From: Muricomes intestini
GTDB lineage: Bacteria > Bacillota > Clostridia > Lachnospirales > Lachnospiraceae
Assembly: GCF_004346165.1 (NCBI RefSeq)
Contig: NZ_SLZZ01000007.1
Location: 62,001-126,000 of the forward strand
Direction: 5' to 3'
Length of the DNA: 64,000 nucleotides
In this document: piece by piece, positions 36,157 to 46,332 of the stretch
Position numbering within the stretch: position 1 is the stretch's first letter
How the letters are laid out: every line of letters begins with the position of its first letter
Translations under genes and position numbers: made by a program
Notes under the pieces: generated by a model
Told to the model about the DNA's origin: nothing
The model's database searches: none
The model's input: the letters and a program-made list of their open reading frames with translations, nothing else

Positions 36157-38772
36157 TTACTTTGCCTCATACCAATTTCTTCCTGTATGCATATCTACAA
36201 TCAGAGGCACATCCAAATCTGCTGCATGCTCCATCTGACGCTTCAGAATTTCTTTTACCTCTTCTGCTTCTTCTTCATAAGCCTCTATCAGCAGCTCATC
36301 ATGGACCTGCAAAATCATTTTTGACTTGAGCTCTTTTTCCTTAAACTCTCTGTTTACGCCTATCATGGCAATCTTTATAATGTCAGCGGCAGTCCCCTGA
36401 ATCGGTGCATTCATGGCCACGCGCTCTCCAAAACTGCGCTGCATGAAATTGCTGGATTTTAATTCAGGAACAGGTCTTCTGCGCCCGAACAAAGTCACAA
36501 CATAGCCTTCCTCCTTTGCATGTGCCACCGTGTCATCCAGGAAACGTTTGATTCCGGGATAGGTCTCAAAATAATTCTCTATATACTGTGACGCTTCTTT
36601 TCGCGTAATACTCAAGTCCTGGCTCAGGCCAAAGGAACTGATGCCATACACAATCCCAAAATTTACAGCCTTTGCATTGCGCCGCTGCAGGCTGGTAACC
36701 TCATTGAAGGGTGTGTGGAACACCTGAGATGCTGTCATCCGATGGATATCCTTGGCTTCCTTATAGGCCTGAATCAGCTTTTCGTCCCCCGAGCAGTGAG
36801 CCAGTACCCGCAGCTCAATCTGAGAGTAATCCGCATCAATAAAAATGCACCCTTCTTTTGGCACAAATACCTTTCGAATCAGCCGGCCCAGCTCCATCCT
36901 CACAGGAATGTTCTGCAGGTTGGGCTCTGTACTGCTGATTCGCCCCGTAGCGGCAATGGTCTGATTAAATTTCCCATGAATTCTTCTGTCAGTGCCGATA
37001 TAAACCGACAGACCGTCCGCGTAAGTGGATTTTAACTTGGACAGTTGTCTGTATTCCAATATCTTTTCTACGATCGGATAATCCGGTGCAAGCTTTTCCA
37101 ATACATCTGCGGCAGTGGAATAACCAGTCTTTGTCTTCTTCCCATTGGGAAGCTTCATATGTTCAAAAAGCACAACAGCAAGCTGCTTTGGAGAATTAAT
37201 GTTGAAGGATTCCCCCGCCATTTCAAATATCTCTTTTTCCAGCTCCACAATCTTGCCGCCCAGCTGCTCCCCATAGAAGCGCAGTGCCTCCGCCTCTACC
37301 TGGATTCCTGCCTGCTCCATATCAAACAGTGTGAAGACAAGAGGCATCTCAATATCTGTGAACAGATGGTACATTCCCTCTGCCTGCATCTTTTCCCGCA
37401 TTGGCTCTGCACAGGCAAATGCAGTGTAAGCTTCATAGCAGGCTTTTGTCATGCTGTCTGTTTTTCCATCTACTGTAATATCCAGCTGTTCCCTCGCCAC
37501 ATCGTCACAGTCATAATGATTTGTCAGTGGGTTCAGAAGATAAGCCGCCACTGCAACATCAAAACAATTTTCCTGTCTTATAATTTTAACGTCCGAAAGA
37601 TATTTTTTTAAATCAAACATGGAAAATGTTTTTACTGTGCCGGCAACATCTGAAAGTTTTCCCAACAGATAATCCATATCCATATCCGCATCGCTTAATA
37701 TAGAATAAACTTTATCCTTTCCGTAAGCAACCGTCACTCTGCCGTACCCGGAAGGATGTGCAAATAAGGGTGGTACATTTTCTGTATCTTCCGTGATGGC
37801 AGCGCCTGTGCATTCTGCCCTGGCTGCTTCGGCGAATATCCTTTCTGCCTCTTTTTTATCTGTAATTTCTTTAAAATAAGATTCCAGGGTATTGCCGGAT
37901 GCCTCTACATCAAACCTGTCCATCATATTTTTAAACTGAAGGCGCTGAAAATAGACATAGGCCTCCTGTGTGTAGGGATTCCCATATGCTGCCGCATTCA
38001 AATCAAAGGCGATATCCGCGTGAATATCAATGGTTGCCAGCGTCTTGCTCATACAAGCCTGATCCCAGTATTCCTGCAGATTTTTGCTGGCCCTTGGCGG
38101 CTTCAGTTCACTCACATGGGCATAAGCATTTTCAATAGATTTGTATTCTTCAATAATCTTTGTAGCAGTCTTCTCCCCTATCCCGGGCACTCCCGGAATA
38201 TTATCAGAAGCATCTCCCATAAGGGCTTTCACATCTATAAATTCTTTCGGAGTAACTTTGTATTTTTCCTTTACATCAGCGGCATAATAGTCCTCCACCT
38301 CTGTCCTGCCCTGCTTTGTCTTGGGGATACGGATTTTTATATGCTCCGTGGCAAGCTGCAGGGTATCTCTGTCCCCGGAAATAATAGAAACATCCAATCC
38401 TTTTTCTTCACAGATGTGAGAAATAGTCCCCAAAAGATCGTCTGCCTCCAGACCCGCCTGCTCAACAATCTCAATCTTCATGGCTTTCAGGACTTCTTTA
38501 ATCACTGGAACCTGTTCACGCAGTTCTTCCGCCATAGGCTTCCTTGTTCCCTTATAATCTGCATACATCTCATGTCTGAATGTAGGGGCATGTACGTCGA
38601 AAGTGACGGTCAGATACTCCGGCTTTTCCTCATCCAGAACCTTAAACATGATATTTAAAAACCCATAAATAGCGTTCGTATGGAGCCCCTCTGAATTCGT
38701 CAGATCCGGCACCCCATAGAACGCCCTGGTTAAAATACTGTGGCCATCTATCAATACTATTTTTTCACTCAT
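36157..38772 (-). CDS. polA: DNA polymerase I
   Basis: This 871-aa repair and Okazaki-fragment polymerase has an N-terminal 5' nuclease domain (LIDGHSILTRAFYGVP at 6-21, DASDNIPGVPGIGEKTA near 185-201), a middle region where the proofreading DxE motifs are not recognisable, and a C-terminal polymerase domain with motif A DYSQIELRVLAH, motif B RRNAKAVNFGIVYGISSFG and motif C QVHDELLIE. A degenerate 3'-5' exonuclease is usual in Firmicutes PolA. It leads the polA-coaE-MBL-ACT-DUF711-degV series. Confidence 0.97.
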   Translation of the reverse strand: MSEKIVLIDGHSILTRAFYGVPDLTNSEGLHTNAIYGFLNIMFKVLDEEKPEYLTVTFDVHAPTFRHEMYADYKGTRKPMAEELREQVPVIKEVLKAMKIEIVEQAGLEADDLLGTISHICEEKGLDVSIISGDRDTLQLATEHIKIRIPKTKQGRTEVEDYYAADVKEKYKVTPKEFIDVKALMGDASDNIPGVPGIGEKTATKIIEEYKSIENAYAHVSELKPPRASKNLQEYWDQACMSKTLATIDIHADIAFDLNAAAYGNPYTQEAYVYFQRLQFKNMMDRFDVEASGNTLESYFKEITDKKEAERIFAEAARAECTGAAITEDTENVPPLFAHPSGYGRVTVAYGKDKVYSILSDADMDMDYLLGKLSDVAGTVKTFSMFDLKKYLSDVKIIRQENCFDVAVAAYLLNPLTNHYDCDDVAREQLDITVDGKTDSMTKACYEAYTAFACAEPMREKMQAEGMYHLFTDIEMPLVFTLFDMEQAGIQVEAEALRFYGEQLGGKIVELEKEIFEMAGESFNINSPKQLAVVLFEHMKLPNGKKTKTGYSTAADVLEKLAPDYPIVEKILEYRQLSKLKSTYADGLSVYIGTDRRIHGKFNQTIAATGRISSTEPNLQNIPVRMELGRLIRKVFVPKEGCIFIDADYSQIELRVLAHCSGDEKLIQAYKEAKDIHRMTASQVFHTPFNEVTSLQRRNAKAVNFGIVYGISSFGLSQDLSITRKEASQYIENYFETYPGIKRFLDDTVAHAKEEGYVVTLFGRRRPVPELKSSNFMQRSFGERVAMNAPIQGTAADIIKIAMIGVNREFKEKELKSKMILQVHDELLIEAYEEEAEEVKEILKRQMEHAADLDVPLIVDMHTGRNWYEAK

Positions 38773-38802
38773 TTTCCATTCTCCACATCCTTGCTGCTAT
38801 AC

Positions 38803-38839
38803 CTAGTGCACTGTCTAAGTCAATGAGACGGCACACTAG
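38803..38839. repeat. Imperfect inverted repeat in the polA leader
   Basis: Arms CTAGTGCACTGTCT and AGACGGCACACTAG match at 11 of 14 positions and could fold in the polA 5' leader. No T run follows, so a terminator is unlikely. Nothing else recognisable lies in the 167-bp polA-HAD gap. Confidence 0.5.
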
Positions 38840-38939
38840 AGCTTTTATAAAGTATACACTAAAATCTTTCTTTTTAAAAGGCTCTTTTTATGATATCATA
38901 AAAATAACTACTGATTTTTACAAAAAGGAGTAAATACTT

Positions 38940-39566
38940 ATGGATGGAATTATTTTTGATGTAGACGGAACTTTATGGGATTCCACAGAAACAGTTCTGG
39001 AGTCCTGGACCCAGGCAATCACGGAGAATTCTAATTTGGATATTGATGTGAGCAGTCCCAGGCTCCGAGGCTTATTTGGAAAGACCATGGATGAAATATA
39101 CAGTGCACTTTTCCCCTCTTTACCAAAAGAAGAACAGCAGCGGTTGGGGGATCTTTGCTTTGCATATGAAAACCGGCTGTTGGAAACAAAGCCCGGGATT
39201 CTATACGAAGGGGTTCAGGAGGTATTTCACACCCTTTCTGGGAAAACTCCTCTTTTTATTGTCAGCAACTGCCAGCGCGGGTATATTGAAATATTTTTAA
39301 AGGTCAATAAGCTTGAGGGCACTGTCAAGGATCATCTATGTTTTGGAGATACACTGGTGTCCAAGGGACAGACCATTCTGCGGCTGATGGAAAAGAACGG
39401 ACTGCAGGATGTTGTTTATGTGGGAGACACACAAGGTGATTATCTGGCTTGTCAGGAAGCGGGAATACCGTTCATCTTTGCTGAATACGGATTTGGAGAT
39501 GTGCCTGAGGCAGAATACAGAATAAAAAAACTGACAGATCTGCTGGAGTTTTCAAAAGGGGTCTGA
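38940..39566 (+). CDS. HAD superfamily hydrolase (phosphatase-like)
   Basis: This 208-aa protein has HAD motif I FDVDGTLWDST (6-16), motif II IVSNCQ and motif III/IV VYVGDTQGDYLAC. It resembles phosphoglycolate phosphatase and pyrophosphatase relatives; the substrate is unknown. An AAAAAGGAG site precedes the ATG. Its last codons (K-G-V-stop) are read from palindromic repeat copy B, whose TGA supplies the stop. Confidence 0.85.
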   Translation: MDGIIFDVDGTLWDSTETVLESWTQAITENSNLDIDVSSPRLRGLFGKTMDEIYSALFPSLPKEEQQRLGDLCFAYENRLLETKPGILYEGVQEVFHTLSGKTPLFIVSNCQRGYIEIFLKVNKLEGTVKDHLCFGDTLVSKGQTILRLMEKNGLQDVVYVGDTQGDYLACQEAGIPFIFAEYGFGDVPEAEYRIKKLTDLLEFSKGV

Positions 39567-39601
39567 CCCTTTTGAGCTCCGTTTTCAGAATATTCTGAAA
39601 C
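39554..39601. repeat. Two-palindrome repeat, copy B
   Basis: AAAAGGGGTCTGACCCTTTT (39554-39573), spacer GAGCTCCG, then TTTTCAGAATATTCTGAAA (39582-39600). It provides the HAD stop codon. It is identical to copy D over the common length apart from one base at the centre of the first palindrome. Confidence 0.95.
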
Positions 39602-39608
39602 TATCCAG

Positions 39609-39651
39609 GAGGGCAGCGCATGTCCTTGAGGTGAAATCGAGCCTGCCCTCT
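39609..39651. repeat. Short hairpin element sharing modules with the MITE
   Basis: Arms GAGGGCAG and CTGCCCTC enclose two modules. Read on the minus strand they are GCTCGATTTCACCTCAAGG and CAAGGACATGCGCTGC, matching 17 of 19 and 15 of 16 positions with 12990-13008 and 13048-13063 of the MITE. The piece between the modules in the MITE is absent. It lies just downstream of trpA and may act in mRNA 3' end formation. Confidence 0.65.
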
Positions 39652-39665
39652 GTCTACTCTTTAAC

Positions 39666-40448
39666 TTATCTTCCTGCTTTTTTCACCGCTTCCTTCATAC
39701 TCTTCACATATCCTGCTATAGGCTCTTCTGCCTTGTTTCCATATTTTTCTATCAGCTTAACAATTGCGCTGCCCACAATGGCCCCATCGGAGACCTCCGC
39801 CATCTGCCCCGCCTGCTCAGGCGTGCTGATTCCGAATCCCACTGCTGCCGGTATGTCGGTCACCTCGCGGATGGAGGAAATAATAGAGGGGATATCCGTT
39901 TCAATATTGCTTCTCACACCTGTCACTCCCATGGATGAAACTACATAGAGAAATCCTTTTGCCTCTTTTGCAATCATCTGAATTCTCTGTTTTGAGGTAG
40001 GCGCAATCATTGAAATAATATCCGTTCCATGTCTCTCGGCGATATCTGCTATTTCCCCTTTTTCCTCATAGGGCATATCGGGGATGATGATACCATCTAC
40101 CCCCAGTTCCTCACATTTTTGAAAAAAGTTTTCATACCCATAATGGAATACCGGGTTTAAATAGGTCAGAAATACCAATGGTATCTGACTTTTTTCTCTT
40201 ACCCTCCTGACAATTTCAAATACATCATCCGTGGTCATTCCTTCCTTTAACGCCCGTATATTTGCGTCCTGGATTACCACACCTTCCGCCGTAGGGTCGG
40301 AAAATGGGATTCCTATTTCAACCAGATCTGCACCCGCCTCTTCCATCGTCAAAATGTAGTCCACTGTTTTCTTTAGAAACGGATCACCTGCTGTCAGAAA
40401 TGCAATAAAAGCTTTCCCGTTCGAAAATGCATTTTTTATTTTACTCAT
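39666..40448 (-). CDS. trpA: Tryptophan synthase alpha subunit
   Basis: TrpA cleaves indole-3-glycerol phosphate to indole and glyceraldehyde 3-phosphate. Catalytic E in [15 protein letters not shown] and the D of IIPDMPYEE are present, with the phosphate site VGFGIST. The ATG at 40448 overlaps the trpB stop by 8 bp and follows a GGGGGTGGACATTC site; the frame is open further up but into trpB. About 260 aa, last gene of the operon. Confidence 0.96.
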   Translation of the reverse strand: MSKIKNAFSNGKAFIAFLTAGDPFLKKTVDYILTMEEAGADLVEIGIPFSDPTAEGVVIQDANIRALKEGMTTDDVFEIVRRVREKSQIPLVFLTYLNPVFHYGYENFFQKCEELGVDGIIIPDMPYEEKGEIADIAERHGTDIISMIAPTSKQRIQMIAKEAKGFLYVVSSMGVTGVRSNIETDIPSIISSIREVTDIPAAVGFGISTPEQAGQMAEVSDGAIVGSAIVKLIEKYGNKAEEPIAGYVKSMKEAVKKAGR

Positions 40449-41625
40449 GAATGTCCACCCCCTTGTATCTTGCAATCGCCGCTACATCTTTATCTCCCCG
40501 CCCTGACAGACAGATAATCATTACTTCATCGTTTTTCATGGCAGGAGCAAGCTTTTTCGCATATGCCACAGCATGGGCGCTCTCTATGGCACAGATGATG
40601 CCTTCCGTCTTTGCCAGGTATTCAAATGCCTCCACCGCCTCATCGTCAGTCACCGGCACGTATTGGGCCCTGCCGGAATCTCTTAAAAATGCATGTTCCG
40701 GCCCGATTCCCGGATAATCAAGGCCAGCAGAAATGGAATATACCGGTGCAATCTGACCATATCCATCCTGACAGAAGTAAGATTTCATTCCATGGAATAC
40801 GCCTATAGTCCCTTTTGACATAGTTGCCGCATGTTTATCTGTATCCACTCCTCTTCCGGCTGCCTCACAGCCAATCAGTCTTACTCCCACATCAGGAATA
40901 AAATGGTAAAACATTCCCATGGCGTTGCTCCCTCCGCCCACACAGGCAAGCACTGCTGAGGGCAGTTTCCCCTCCGCCTTTAAAATCTGTTCCCTAACTT
41001 CACGGCTGATGACACTCTGAAAGTCCCTTACCATCATCGGAAACGGATGCGGACCCATAACAGAGCCCAGAACATAATGAGTATCAGAGACTCTGCCGGT
41101 CCACTCCCGCATGGTTTCATTGACCGCGTCCTTCAGTGTCTGGGTTCCACTGGTCACAGGATGGACTTTCGTGCCCAGGAGCTCCATCCTGTATACATTC
41201 AGAGCCTGGCGGTCTGTATCCTCTTTTCCCATGAACACTTCACACTCCAGCCCCAAAAGTGCCGCCGCTGTGGCCGTTGCCACGCCGTGCTGTCCCGCAC
41301 CGGTCTCTGCAATCACTCTGGTTTTCCCCATTCTTTTGGCAAGAAGCACTTGCCCCAGAACATTATTGATCTTGTGAGAGCCAGTATGGTTCAAATCCTC
41401 TCTTTTTAAATAAATCTTTGCTCCGCCCAGATCTTTCGTCATCTTCTCTGCATAATACAGGCGGGAAGGGCGCCCCGCATAGTCGTTCAACAGACTGTTT
41501 AGCTCCGACTGAAATTTGGCATCTTTTTTATAATATTCATACTGTTCCTCCAGATGAATCAATTCGTTCATGAGTGTTTCGGAAATGTACTGCCCTCCAA
41601 ACTCACCATATCTTCCTTTCAACAT
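40441..41625 (-). CDS. trpB: Tryptophan synthase beta subunit
   Basis: TrpB is the PLP enzyme that joins indole and serine. The 394-aa protein has the PLP lysine in [14 protein letters not shown] (K87 region), the [12 protein letters not shown] motif and the phosphate loop [10 protein letters not shown]. It starts [16 protein letters not shown] as usual for TrpB1. A TTAGGAGGATTAGAA site precedes the ATG, and the start overlaps the trpF end by 23 bp. Confidence 0.98.
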   Translation of the reverse strand: MLKGRYGEFGGQYISETLMNELIHLEEQYEYYKKDAKFQSELNSLLNDYAGRPSRLYYAEKMTKDLGGAKIYLKREDLNHTGSHKINNVLGQVLLAKRMGKTRVIAETGAGQHGVATATAAALLGLECEVFMGKEDTDRQALNVYRMELLGTKVHPVTSGTQTLKDAVNETMREWTGRVSDTHYVLGSVMGPHPFPMMVRDFQSVISREVREQILKAEGKLPSAVLACVGGGSNAMGMFYHFIPDVGVRLIGCEAAGRGVDTDKHAATMSKGTIGVFHGMKSYFCQDGYGQIAPVYSISAGLDYPGIGPEHAFLRDSGRAQYVPVTDDEAVEAFEYLAKTEGIICAIESAHAVAYAKKLAPAMKNDEVMIICLSGRGDKDVAAIARYKGVDIHE

Positions 41626-42226
41626 TTCTAATCCTCCTAACTGCCTCTTTTATTTTTTCTCTGTCTTTTTTTCCTTCTGTCTCTACACCGCTGCTCATGT
41701 CCACTCCATAAGGCAATACCTGAAAGGCAGCTTCAGTAACATTTCCCGGATTCAAGCCTCCGGCTAGAAAGAAAGGTTTTGTAAGCCTGCCGATAAGCCT
41801 GTAATCAAACTGTTCCCCGGTTCCCCCTGTGCCGCTGTCCAAAAGCAGGTAATCTACATTGCTTTCTTCCCAGCGCTGCAGCTCCTCAGAAGAAGCATCA
41901 CATGTCATGGATATAGCTTTTATGACCGGAGCATTACAGTACCGCTTTAATGTTTCCACATATTGCACATCCTCGCTGCCATGAAGCTGTACCATATCTA
42001 TAATTCCTTTCCCCGCCAATTGCAGGATAACATCCAACTCTTCATTTACAAATACCCCTGCAGCTGAGATTCCTTTGCACAGCTCCCTCCTCAAAAAATC
42101 CGCCTCTTTGGGGGCAACATATCTGTGGCTTCCCTCTGCAAATACAAAGCCAATCAAATCCGGCAGGGCCTCATTTACCGCCTCAATATCTTCAGTACGG
42201 CTCAGCCCGCAAATCTTAATTTTCAT
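41603..42226 (-). CDS. trpF: Phosphoribosylanthranilate isomerase
   Basis: TrpF performs the Amadori rearrangement of phosphoribosylanthranilate. In about 207 aa are [14 protein letters not shown] (3-16) with the catalytic cysteine, the [16 protein letters not shown] segment with the catalytic aspartate, and the phosphate site LAGGLNPGN. The ATG at 42226 follows GAGGTTTGATT; the TTG six bases up is less likely. Confidence 0.95.
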   Translation of the reverse strand: MKIKICGLSRTEDIEAVNEALPDLIGFVFAEGSHRYVAPKEADFLRRELCKGISAAGVFVNEELDVILQLAGKGIIDMVQLHGSEDVQYVETLKRYCNAPVIKAISMTCDASSEELQRWEESNVDYLLLDSGTGGTGEQFDYRLIGRLTKPFFLAGGLNPGNVTEAAFQVLPYGVDMSSGVETEGKKDREKIKEAVRRIRNVERKIW

Positions 42227-42244
42227 AATCAAACCTCGCTTTGA

Positions 42245-42293
42245 ATTATCAGAATAATCTGAAAATGGTCCTCAAAAGGGTCTGACCCCTTTT
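42245..42293. repeat. Two-palindrome repeat, copy C (inverted orientation)
   Basis: In minus-strand sense: AAAAGGGGTCAGACCCTTTT, spacer GAGGACCA, then TTTTCAGATTATTCTGAT. The first palindrome is translated as the C-terminal K-G-V-R-P-F and stop of TrpC. Confidence 0.92.
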
Positions 42294-43078
42294 AGTTCTT
42301 CCAGCTTTTCTTGCCTATTGGGGCTTCTCATAAGTGTCTCTCCTATGAGCACGGCATCTATTCTGTTCTTTTCCAGCCGACGAATGTCATCCGCTGTTTT
42401 TATTCCGCTCTCTGAAATATATAGGATGTGTTCCGGCACCAGATTTCGGAGCCCTTCGCTAGTGTAGAGGTCTACCTGAAAGGTTTGTAAATCTCTGTTA
42501 TTGACTCCGATGATTTTTGCTCCACAGCTGACGGCTCTTTTTACTTCCTCGGAAGTATGTGTTTCCACCAGTGCCGACAGACCAAGCTCTCCTGCAATCT
42601 TTATATATTCTTTCAATTCTTCATCCATTAATATAGCGCAAATCAGAAGAACCGCCGAGGCACCCATTACTTTTGCTTCGTACAGCATGTAGGCATCTAT
42701 TGTAAAATCCTTTCTCAAAATGGGAATCTTGACTCTTCGGGAAATTTCTTCCAGAAATGTATCACTCCCTTTGAAATAAAATGGTTCTGTCAGAACCGAC
42801 AGCGCACTCGCCCCTGCCTGTTCATATTCTTCTGCTATCCCTATATAGGGAAAATTCTCCGCTATTATCCCTTTGGATGGAGATGCCTTTTTTACTTCGC
42901 AGATAAAAGACATTCCTTGTTCTTTCAGAGCCTCTTCAAATGGGAATACAAAGTTCCCTTTTTGTTTTTCTCTAAGAGCCAGTTCGTATGCCTTTTCTCT
43001 TAGCTCTTCCTCCGGCACCTGTTTCCTTTTTTCTGCTATTCTTATTCTTGTCTTTGCTGCAATCTCATCTAATATCAT
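42272..43078 (-). CDS. trpC: Indole-3-glycerol phosphate synthase
   Basis: TrpC closes the indole ring. The 268-aa protein has the catalytic FICEVKKASPSKGII (55-69), LRKDFTIDAYMLYEA, and the phosphate-site SESGIKTADDI and IGETLMRS. The natural end is replaced: residues KGVRPF and the stop are encoded by repeat copy C, a plain case of a palindromic repeat forming a protein C-terminus. The active-site residues are upstream and intact. Confidence 0.95.
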   Translation of the reverse strand: MILDEIAAKTRIRIAEKRKQVPEEELREKAYELALREKQKGNFVFPFEEALKEQGMSFICEVKKASPSKGIIAENFPYIGIAEEYEQAGASALSVLTEPFYFKGSDTFLEEISRRVKIPILRKDFTIDAYMLYEAKVMGASAVLLICAILMDEELKEYIKIAGELGLSALVETHTSEEVKRAVSCGAKIIGVNNRDLQTFQVDLYTSEGLRNLVPEHILYISESGIKTADDIRRLEKNRIDAVLIGETLMRSPNRQEKLEELKGVRPF

Positions 43079-43090
43079 ATCTTTTTTATC

Positions 43091-44107
43091 TCACTCCTTC
43101 TCATTGGAACAGCGGATAAACTGCTCCAGTTTTTGCTCTGCCTTTCCGTTGTCTATGGTCTCTCCGGCAAGATGTACACCATCCTCCAGGGTCTCTGCCT
43201 TCCCCGCCACATAGAGGGCTGCCCCTGCATTGAGCAGTACCGCATTGCGCTTTGGTCCCTTTTCCCTGCCCTCCAGAATCGCTCGAGTAATTTCTGCGTT
43301 TTCCTGCGGGGTTCCCCCTGTCAGCTCAGATTTTTTACAACGGCTGAAGCCAAACCGTTCCGGCGTGATTATATAAGAGTGAAAATTGCCATCTTTTATT
43401 TCACATACGGTAGTCGGTGCACTCATGGATATCTCATCCAGTTTATCCTGTCCATATACCACCATGGCATTCCTTACACCCAGATTTTCCAGCACTCTTG
43501 CCAATGGCTCCACGAGGGCCTCCTCATAGACTCCCATGACCTCCATATTTGCACCTGCCGGATTTGCCAGGGGCCCGAGTATATTGAAAATCGTCCGTAT
43601 TCCCAATTCCTTTCGGACAGGCGCCACGTATTTCATGGCAATATGATAATTCTGGGCAAACAGGAAGCATATTTTAATCTTTTCCAGGAGCTGAGCACTC
43701 TTTTTCGGGGAAACATTGATTTTCACACCCAGAGCCTCCAGCACATCAGCGGCGCCGCTTTTGCTGGAAGCCGCCCGGTTTCCATGCTTTGCCACCGGCA
43801 CCCCGGACGCTGAAATGACAAGTGCAGAGGTGGTCGAAATATTAAAAGAATTGGATTCGTCCCCTCCCGTCCCTACGATTTCCAGTGCATCCACATTGTG
43901 CAGAAGTTTTACACAATGCTCCCGCATACCTGCCGCCGATGCTGTAATCTCATCAATAGTTTCACCTTTTAGGCTCATTGCCGTCAAATAGGAACTCATC
44001 TGTACATCGCTTGCATCGCCGCTCATGATTTCATCCATGACCCGATACGCTTCCTCATAAGTCAGATTTTCTCTCTTTGAAAGTTTTAAAATCGCCTCTC
44101 TAATCAT
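43091..44107 (-). CDS. trpD: Anthranilate phosphoribosyltransferase
   Basis: TrpD transfers PRPP phosphoribosyl to anthranilate. The 338-aa protein shows the PRPP-binding [18 protein letters not shown] (78-95), [21 protein letters not shown] (in part) and the DELS-like DEISMSAPT. It starts 95 bp after trpG, the widest gap in the operon, which is filled by a 55-bp repeat. Confidence 0.97.
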   Translation of the reverse strand: MIREAILKLSKRENLTYEEAYRVMDEIMSGDASDVQMSSYLTAMSLKGETIDEITASAAGMREHCVKLLHNVDALEIVGTGGDESNSFNISTTSALVISASGVPVAKHGNRAASSKSGAADVLEALGVKINVSPKKSAQLLEKIKICFLFAQNYHIAMKYVAPVRKELGIRTIFNILGPLANPAGANMEVMGVYEEALVEPLARVLENLGVRNAMVVYGQDKLDEISMSAPTTVCEIKDGNFHSYIITPERFGFSRCKKSELTGGTPQENAEITRAILEGREKGPKRNAVLLNAGAALYVAGKAETLEDGVHLAGETIDNGKAEQKLEQFIRCSNEKE

Positions 44108-44140
44108 AATATTGTCTTCCTTTCTATAAATCCATAAAAT

Positions 44141-44211
44141 GATACCAGGGTCAAAAGGTCATGCGTTTCATGCTTGCATGAAAAAGCATGACTTTGGGAG
44201 CCCTACATCAT
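44141..44211. repeat. 55-bp dispersed repeat, copy F1 (trpG-trpD gap)
   Basis: Positions 44141-44195, beginning GATACCAGGGTCAAAAGG, are identical over 55 bp to 57391-57445. An internal hairpin uses ATGC and GCAT arms around TTTCATGCTTGCATGAAA. Both copies also end with CCCTACATCAT. F1 lacks the long middle of F2. The trpG stop codon lies in the shared right end. Confidence 0.93.
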
Positions 44212-44766
44212 AAAATTGTGTATGATTTTTGCGCCGTCGGGAGTCAAAATGGACTCCGGATGAAACTGCAGCCCGTATATGGGATATTCCCTGTGCTCCA
44301 CCGCCATAATCTCCCCTTCCTTCGTCCGGGCCGTTATCTTAAGTACTGTGGGAAGACTTTCCTCTTCCGCCGTCAGAGAATGGTATCTGCCAATCAGTAT
44401 ATTTTCCCTCATCCCCTCAAACAATTTGCTTTTTCCATCCAACTGTGCTTCCGAAGTCTTTCCATGCATCAACCGTTCCGCATAAGTGATTTTTCCGCCA
44501 AAAGCCTGGCAGATAGACTGATGTCCCAGACATACCCCCAGTATAGGGATTTTCCCTGCAAGTTTCTCCACTGCTTCCACACATATTCCTGCATTCTCAG
44601 GCCTTCCGGGACCCGGTGATAAAACAATCGCTTCCGGTTTTATTTTCCGGATATCCTCCACAGTCATTTCGTCATTGCGGATCACCTTCAGCGAATCCCT
44701 CTCTGCCCCAAGCATCTGGTACAGATTATAGGAAAAGCTGTCATAATTATCAATTAAGAGTATCAC
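44203..44766 (-). CDS. trpG: Anthranilate synthase component II (glutamine amidotransferase)
   Basis: TrpG supplies ammonia from glutamine to TrpE. The 187-aa class I amidotransferase has the nucleophile C in GVCLGHQSICQAFGG (about 78-92), the oxyanion PGPGRPENAG, and the catalytic HPESIL. It overlaps trpE as ATGA. The last residues (FMM) and stop fall in the right end of repeat F1. Confidence 0.97.
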   Translation of the reverse strand: MILLIDNYDSFSYNLYQMLGAERDSLKVIRNDEMTVEDIRKIKPEAIVLSPGPGRPENAGICVEAVEKLAGKIPILGVCLGHQSICQAFGGKITYAERLMHGKTSEAQLDGKSKLFEGMRENILIGRYHSLTAEEESLPTVLKITARTKEGEIMAVEHREYPIYGLQFHPESILTPDGAKIIHNFMM

Positions 44767-46241
44767 TCTTCCATCCCTCCTCCAGCTCTTTCAATGGCTC
44801 TTGTTACGGCTCTTGCCTTATTCAAACATTCCTGGTACTCCGTCTCCGGTACGCTGTCCGCCACAATCCCCGCCCCCGAACACACATAGATGCATCCGTC
44901 TTTTGCATACGCCATTCTGATTGCGATACAGGTATCCAGATTTCCTGTAAAGTCAATATACCCGATTGCTCCCCCATAAACTCCCCGTTTACAGTCCTCC
45001 AGCTCATTGATAATCTGACAAGCGCGGATTTTCGGTGCCCCGGAAAGAGTTCCCGCGGGAAGAATCGCATCTATGGCATCCACAAAATCTTTATCCTTCC
45101 GAATTTCTCCCCGTACTGTAGAGCCTATGTGCATCACATGTGAGAACCGTTCAATACTCTGATATTTTTCCAACTCCACTGTACCGATTTTGCTTATTTT
45201 TCCGATATCATTTCTCCCCAGGTCCACCAGCATGTTATGCTCTGCCAGCTCCTTTTCATCAGTCAGAAGCTCCTCTTCCAGATGTAGATCCTCCTCATGC
45301 GTATCTCCCCGTTTCCTTGTCCCCGCCAGCGGAAATGTGTGAAGTATTCCGCCCTCCAGCTTCACCAGTGTCTCAGGAGATGCTCCTGCAAGTTCAATAT
45401 CTTTACCGGAAAAATAAAACATATAGGGAGACGGGTTTGTACTGCGTAAGACCCGGTACACATCCAGAATACTCCCCTCCATTTCCGCTGACAGACGATT
45501 TGACAGCACTACCTGGAAAATATCACCCTCATAAATATAATGTTTTGCACACTCCACCATTTCACAATATCTTTCTTCTGTAAAAAGCGGCTGCAGCTCA
45601 CTTTTCAACTTCAAAGGGGTATATGGCTTTGTTTCCTTGCTTTTCACAATCCCCTTCAGCCGCTCCAAACGTTTTAACGCTTTTTCATACTCCTGCTCCA
45701 CGTTTCCGTCCAAGGACATACTCACGATCAAAATCATCTTCTGCCTCAAATTGTCAAATACAATGACTTGATCGAAAAGCATCAGATCCATATCCCTGAA
45801 GTGGGCTTCATCTTTTGCATCCAGCTTCAGTGACGGCTCCGCATATTTGATATAGTCATAGGAGAAATAACCTACCAGCCCTCCGGTAAAGGACGGAAGC
45901 CCTTGAACCTTCGGTGCCCGGTGCCTCTCCACAATTTCTCGGATATACCTTCCCGGATAAGAAGTTTCAAATTCTCTTACCTCGCCATCTTTAACACGGC
46001 ACAGTCCATTCCTGCAGCTGATTTCCAACGTAGGCTCGAATCCCAGAAAACTATAGCGCCCCCACCTTTTTGCATCCTCCGCACTCTCCAACATGTAACA
46101 GTGATCACTGACATTTCGCAGCGCCTGCAGCACACCAATGGGCGTATACATATCAGAAAACAGCTCCACACTGACCGGCATGGTATGAAATTTTCCTACT
46201 GCCGCAAACTCTTCTGCTCCTTTTAAACCTGGATAAATCAT
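44763..46241 (-). CDS. trpE: Anthranilate synthase component I
   Basis: TrpE converts chorismate and ammonia to anthranilate. The 492-aa protein has the chorismate-enzyme core: VLSNRLSAEM, ASPETLVKLEGG, LAGTRKRG, LVDLGRNDIGKISK and LSGAPKIRACQIINELE (in part), with N-terminal LESAEDAKRWGRYSFLG for tryptophan feedback. An AAAGGAGAATGT site precedes the ATG. It is the first gene of the operon, behind a T-box leader. Confidence 0.98.
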   Translation of the reverse strand: MIYPGLKGAEEFAAVGKFHTMPVSVELFSDMYTPIGVLQALRNVSDHCYMLESAEDAKRWGRYSFLGFEPTLEISCRNGLCRVKDGEVREFETSYPGRYIREIVERHRAPKVQGLPSFTGGLVGYFSYDYIKYAEPSLKLDAKDEAHFRDMDLMLFDQVIVFDNLRQKMILIVSMSLDGNVEQEYEKALKRLERLKGIVKSKETKPYTPLKLKSELQPLFTEERYCEMVECAKHYIYEGDIFQVVLSNRLSAEMEGSILDVYRVLRSTNPSPYMFYFSGKDIELAGASPETLVKLEGGILHTFPLAGTRKRGDTHEEDLHLEEELLTDEKELAEHNMLVDLGRNDIGKISKIGTVELEKYQSIERFSHVMHIGSTVRGEIRKDKDFVDAIDAILPAGTLSGAPKIRACQIINELEDCKRGVYGGAIGYIDFTGNLDTCIAIRMAYAKDGCIYVCSGAGIVADSVPETEYQECLNKARAVTRAIERAGGGMEE

Positions 46242-46267
46242 ACATTCTCCTTTCTGTCAGAGGTGTG

Positions 46268-46316
46268 AAAAGGGGTCAGACCCTTTTGAGCTCCGTTTTC
46301 AGAATATTCTGAAAAC
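46268..46316. repeat. Two-palindrome repeat, copy D
   Basis: AAAAGGGGTCAGACCCTTTT (46268-46287), spacer GAGCTCCG, then the perfect palindrome TTTTCAGAATATTCTGAAAA (46296-46315). It lies between the T-box terminator and the trpE ribosome-binding site. Confidence 0.95.
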
Positions 46317-46332
46317 GCTTCCTGCATGATAC

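Noticed and set aside
38803-38839. Terminator between polA and the HAD gene
   Set aside because: The genes are divergent and the imperfect repeat has no T run on either side.
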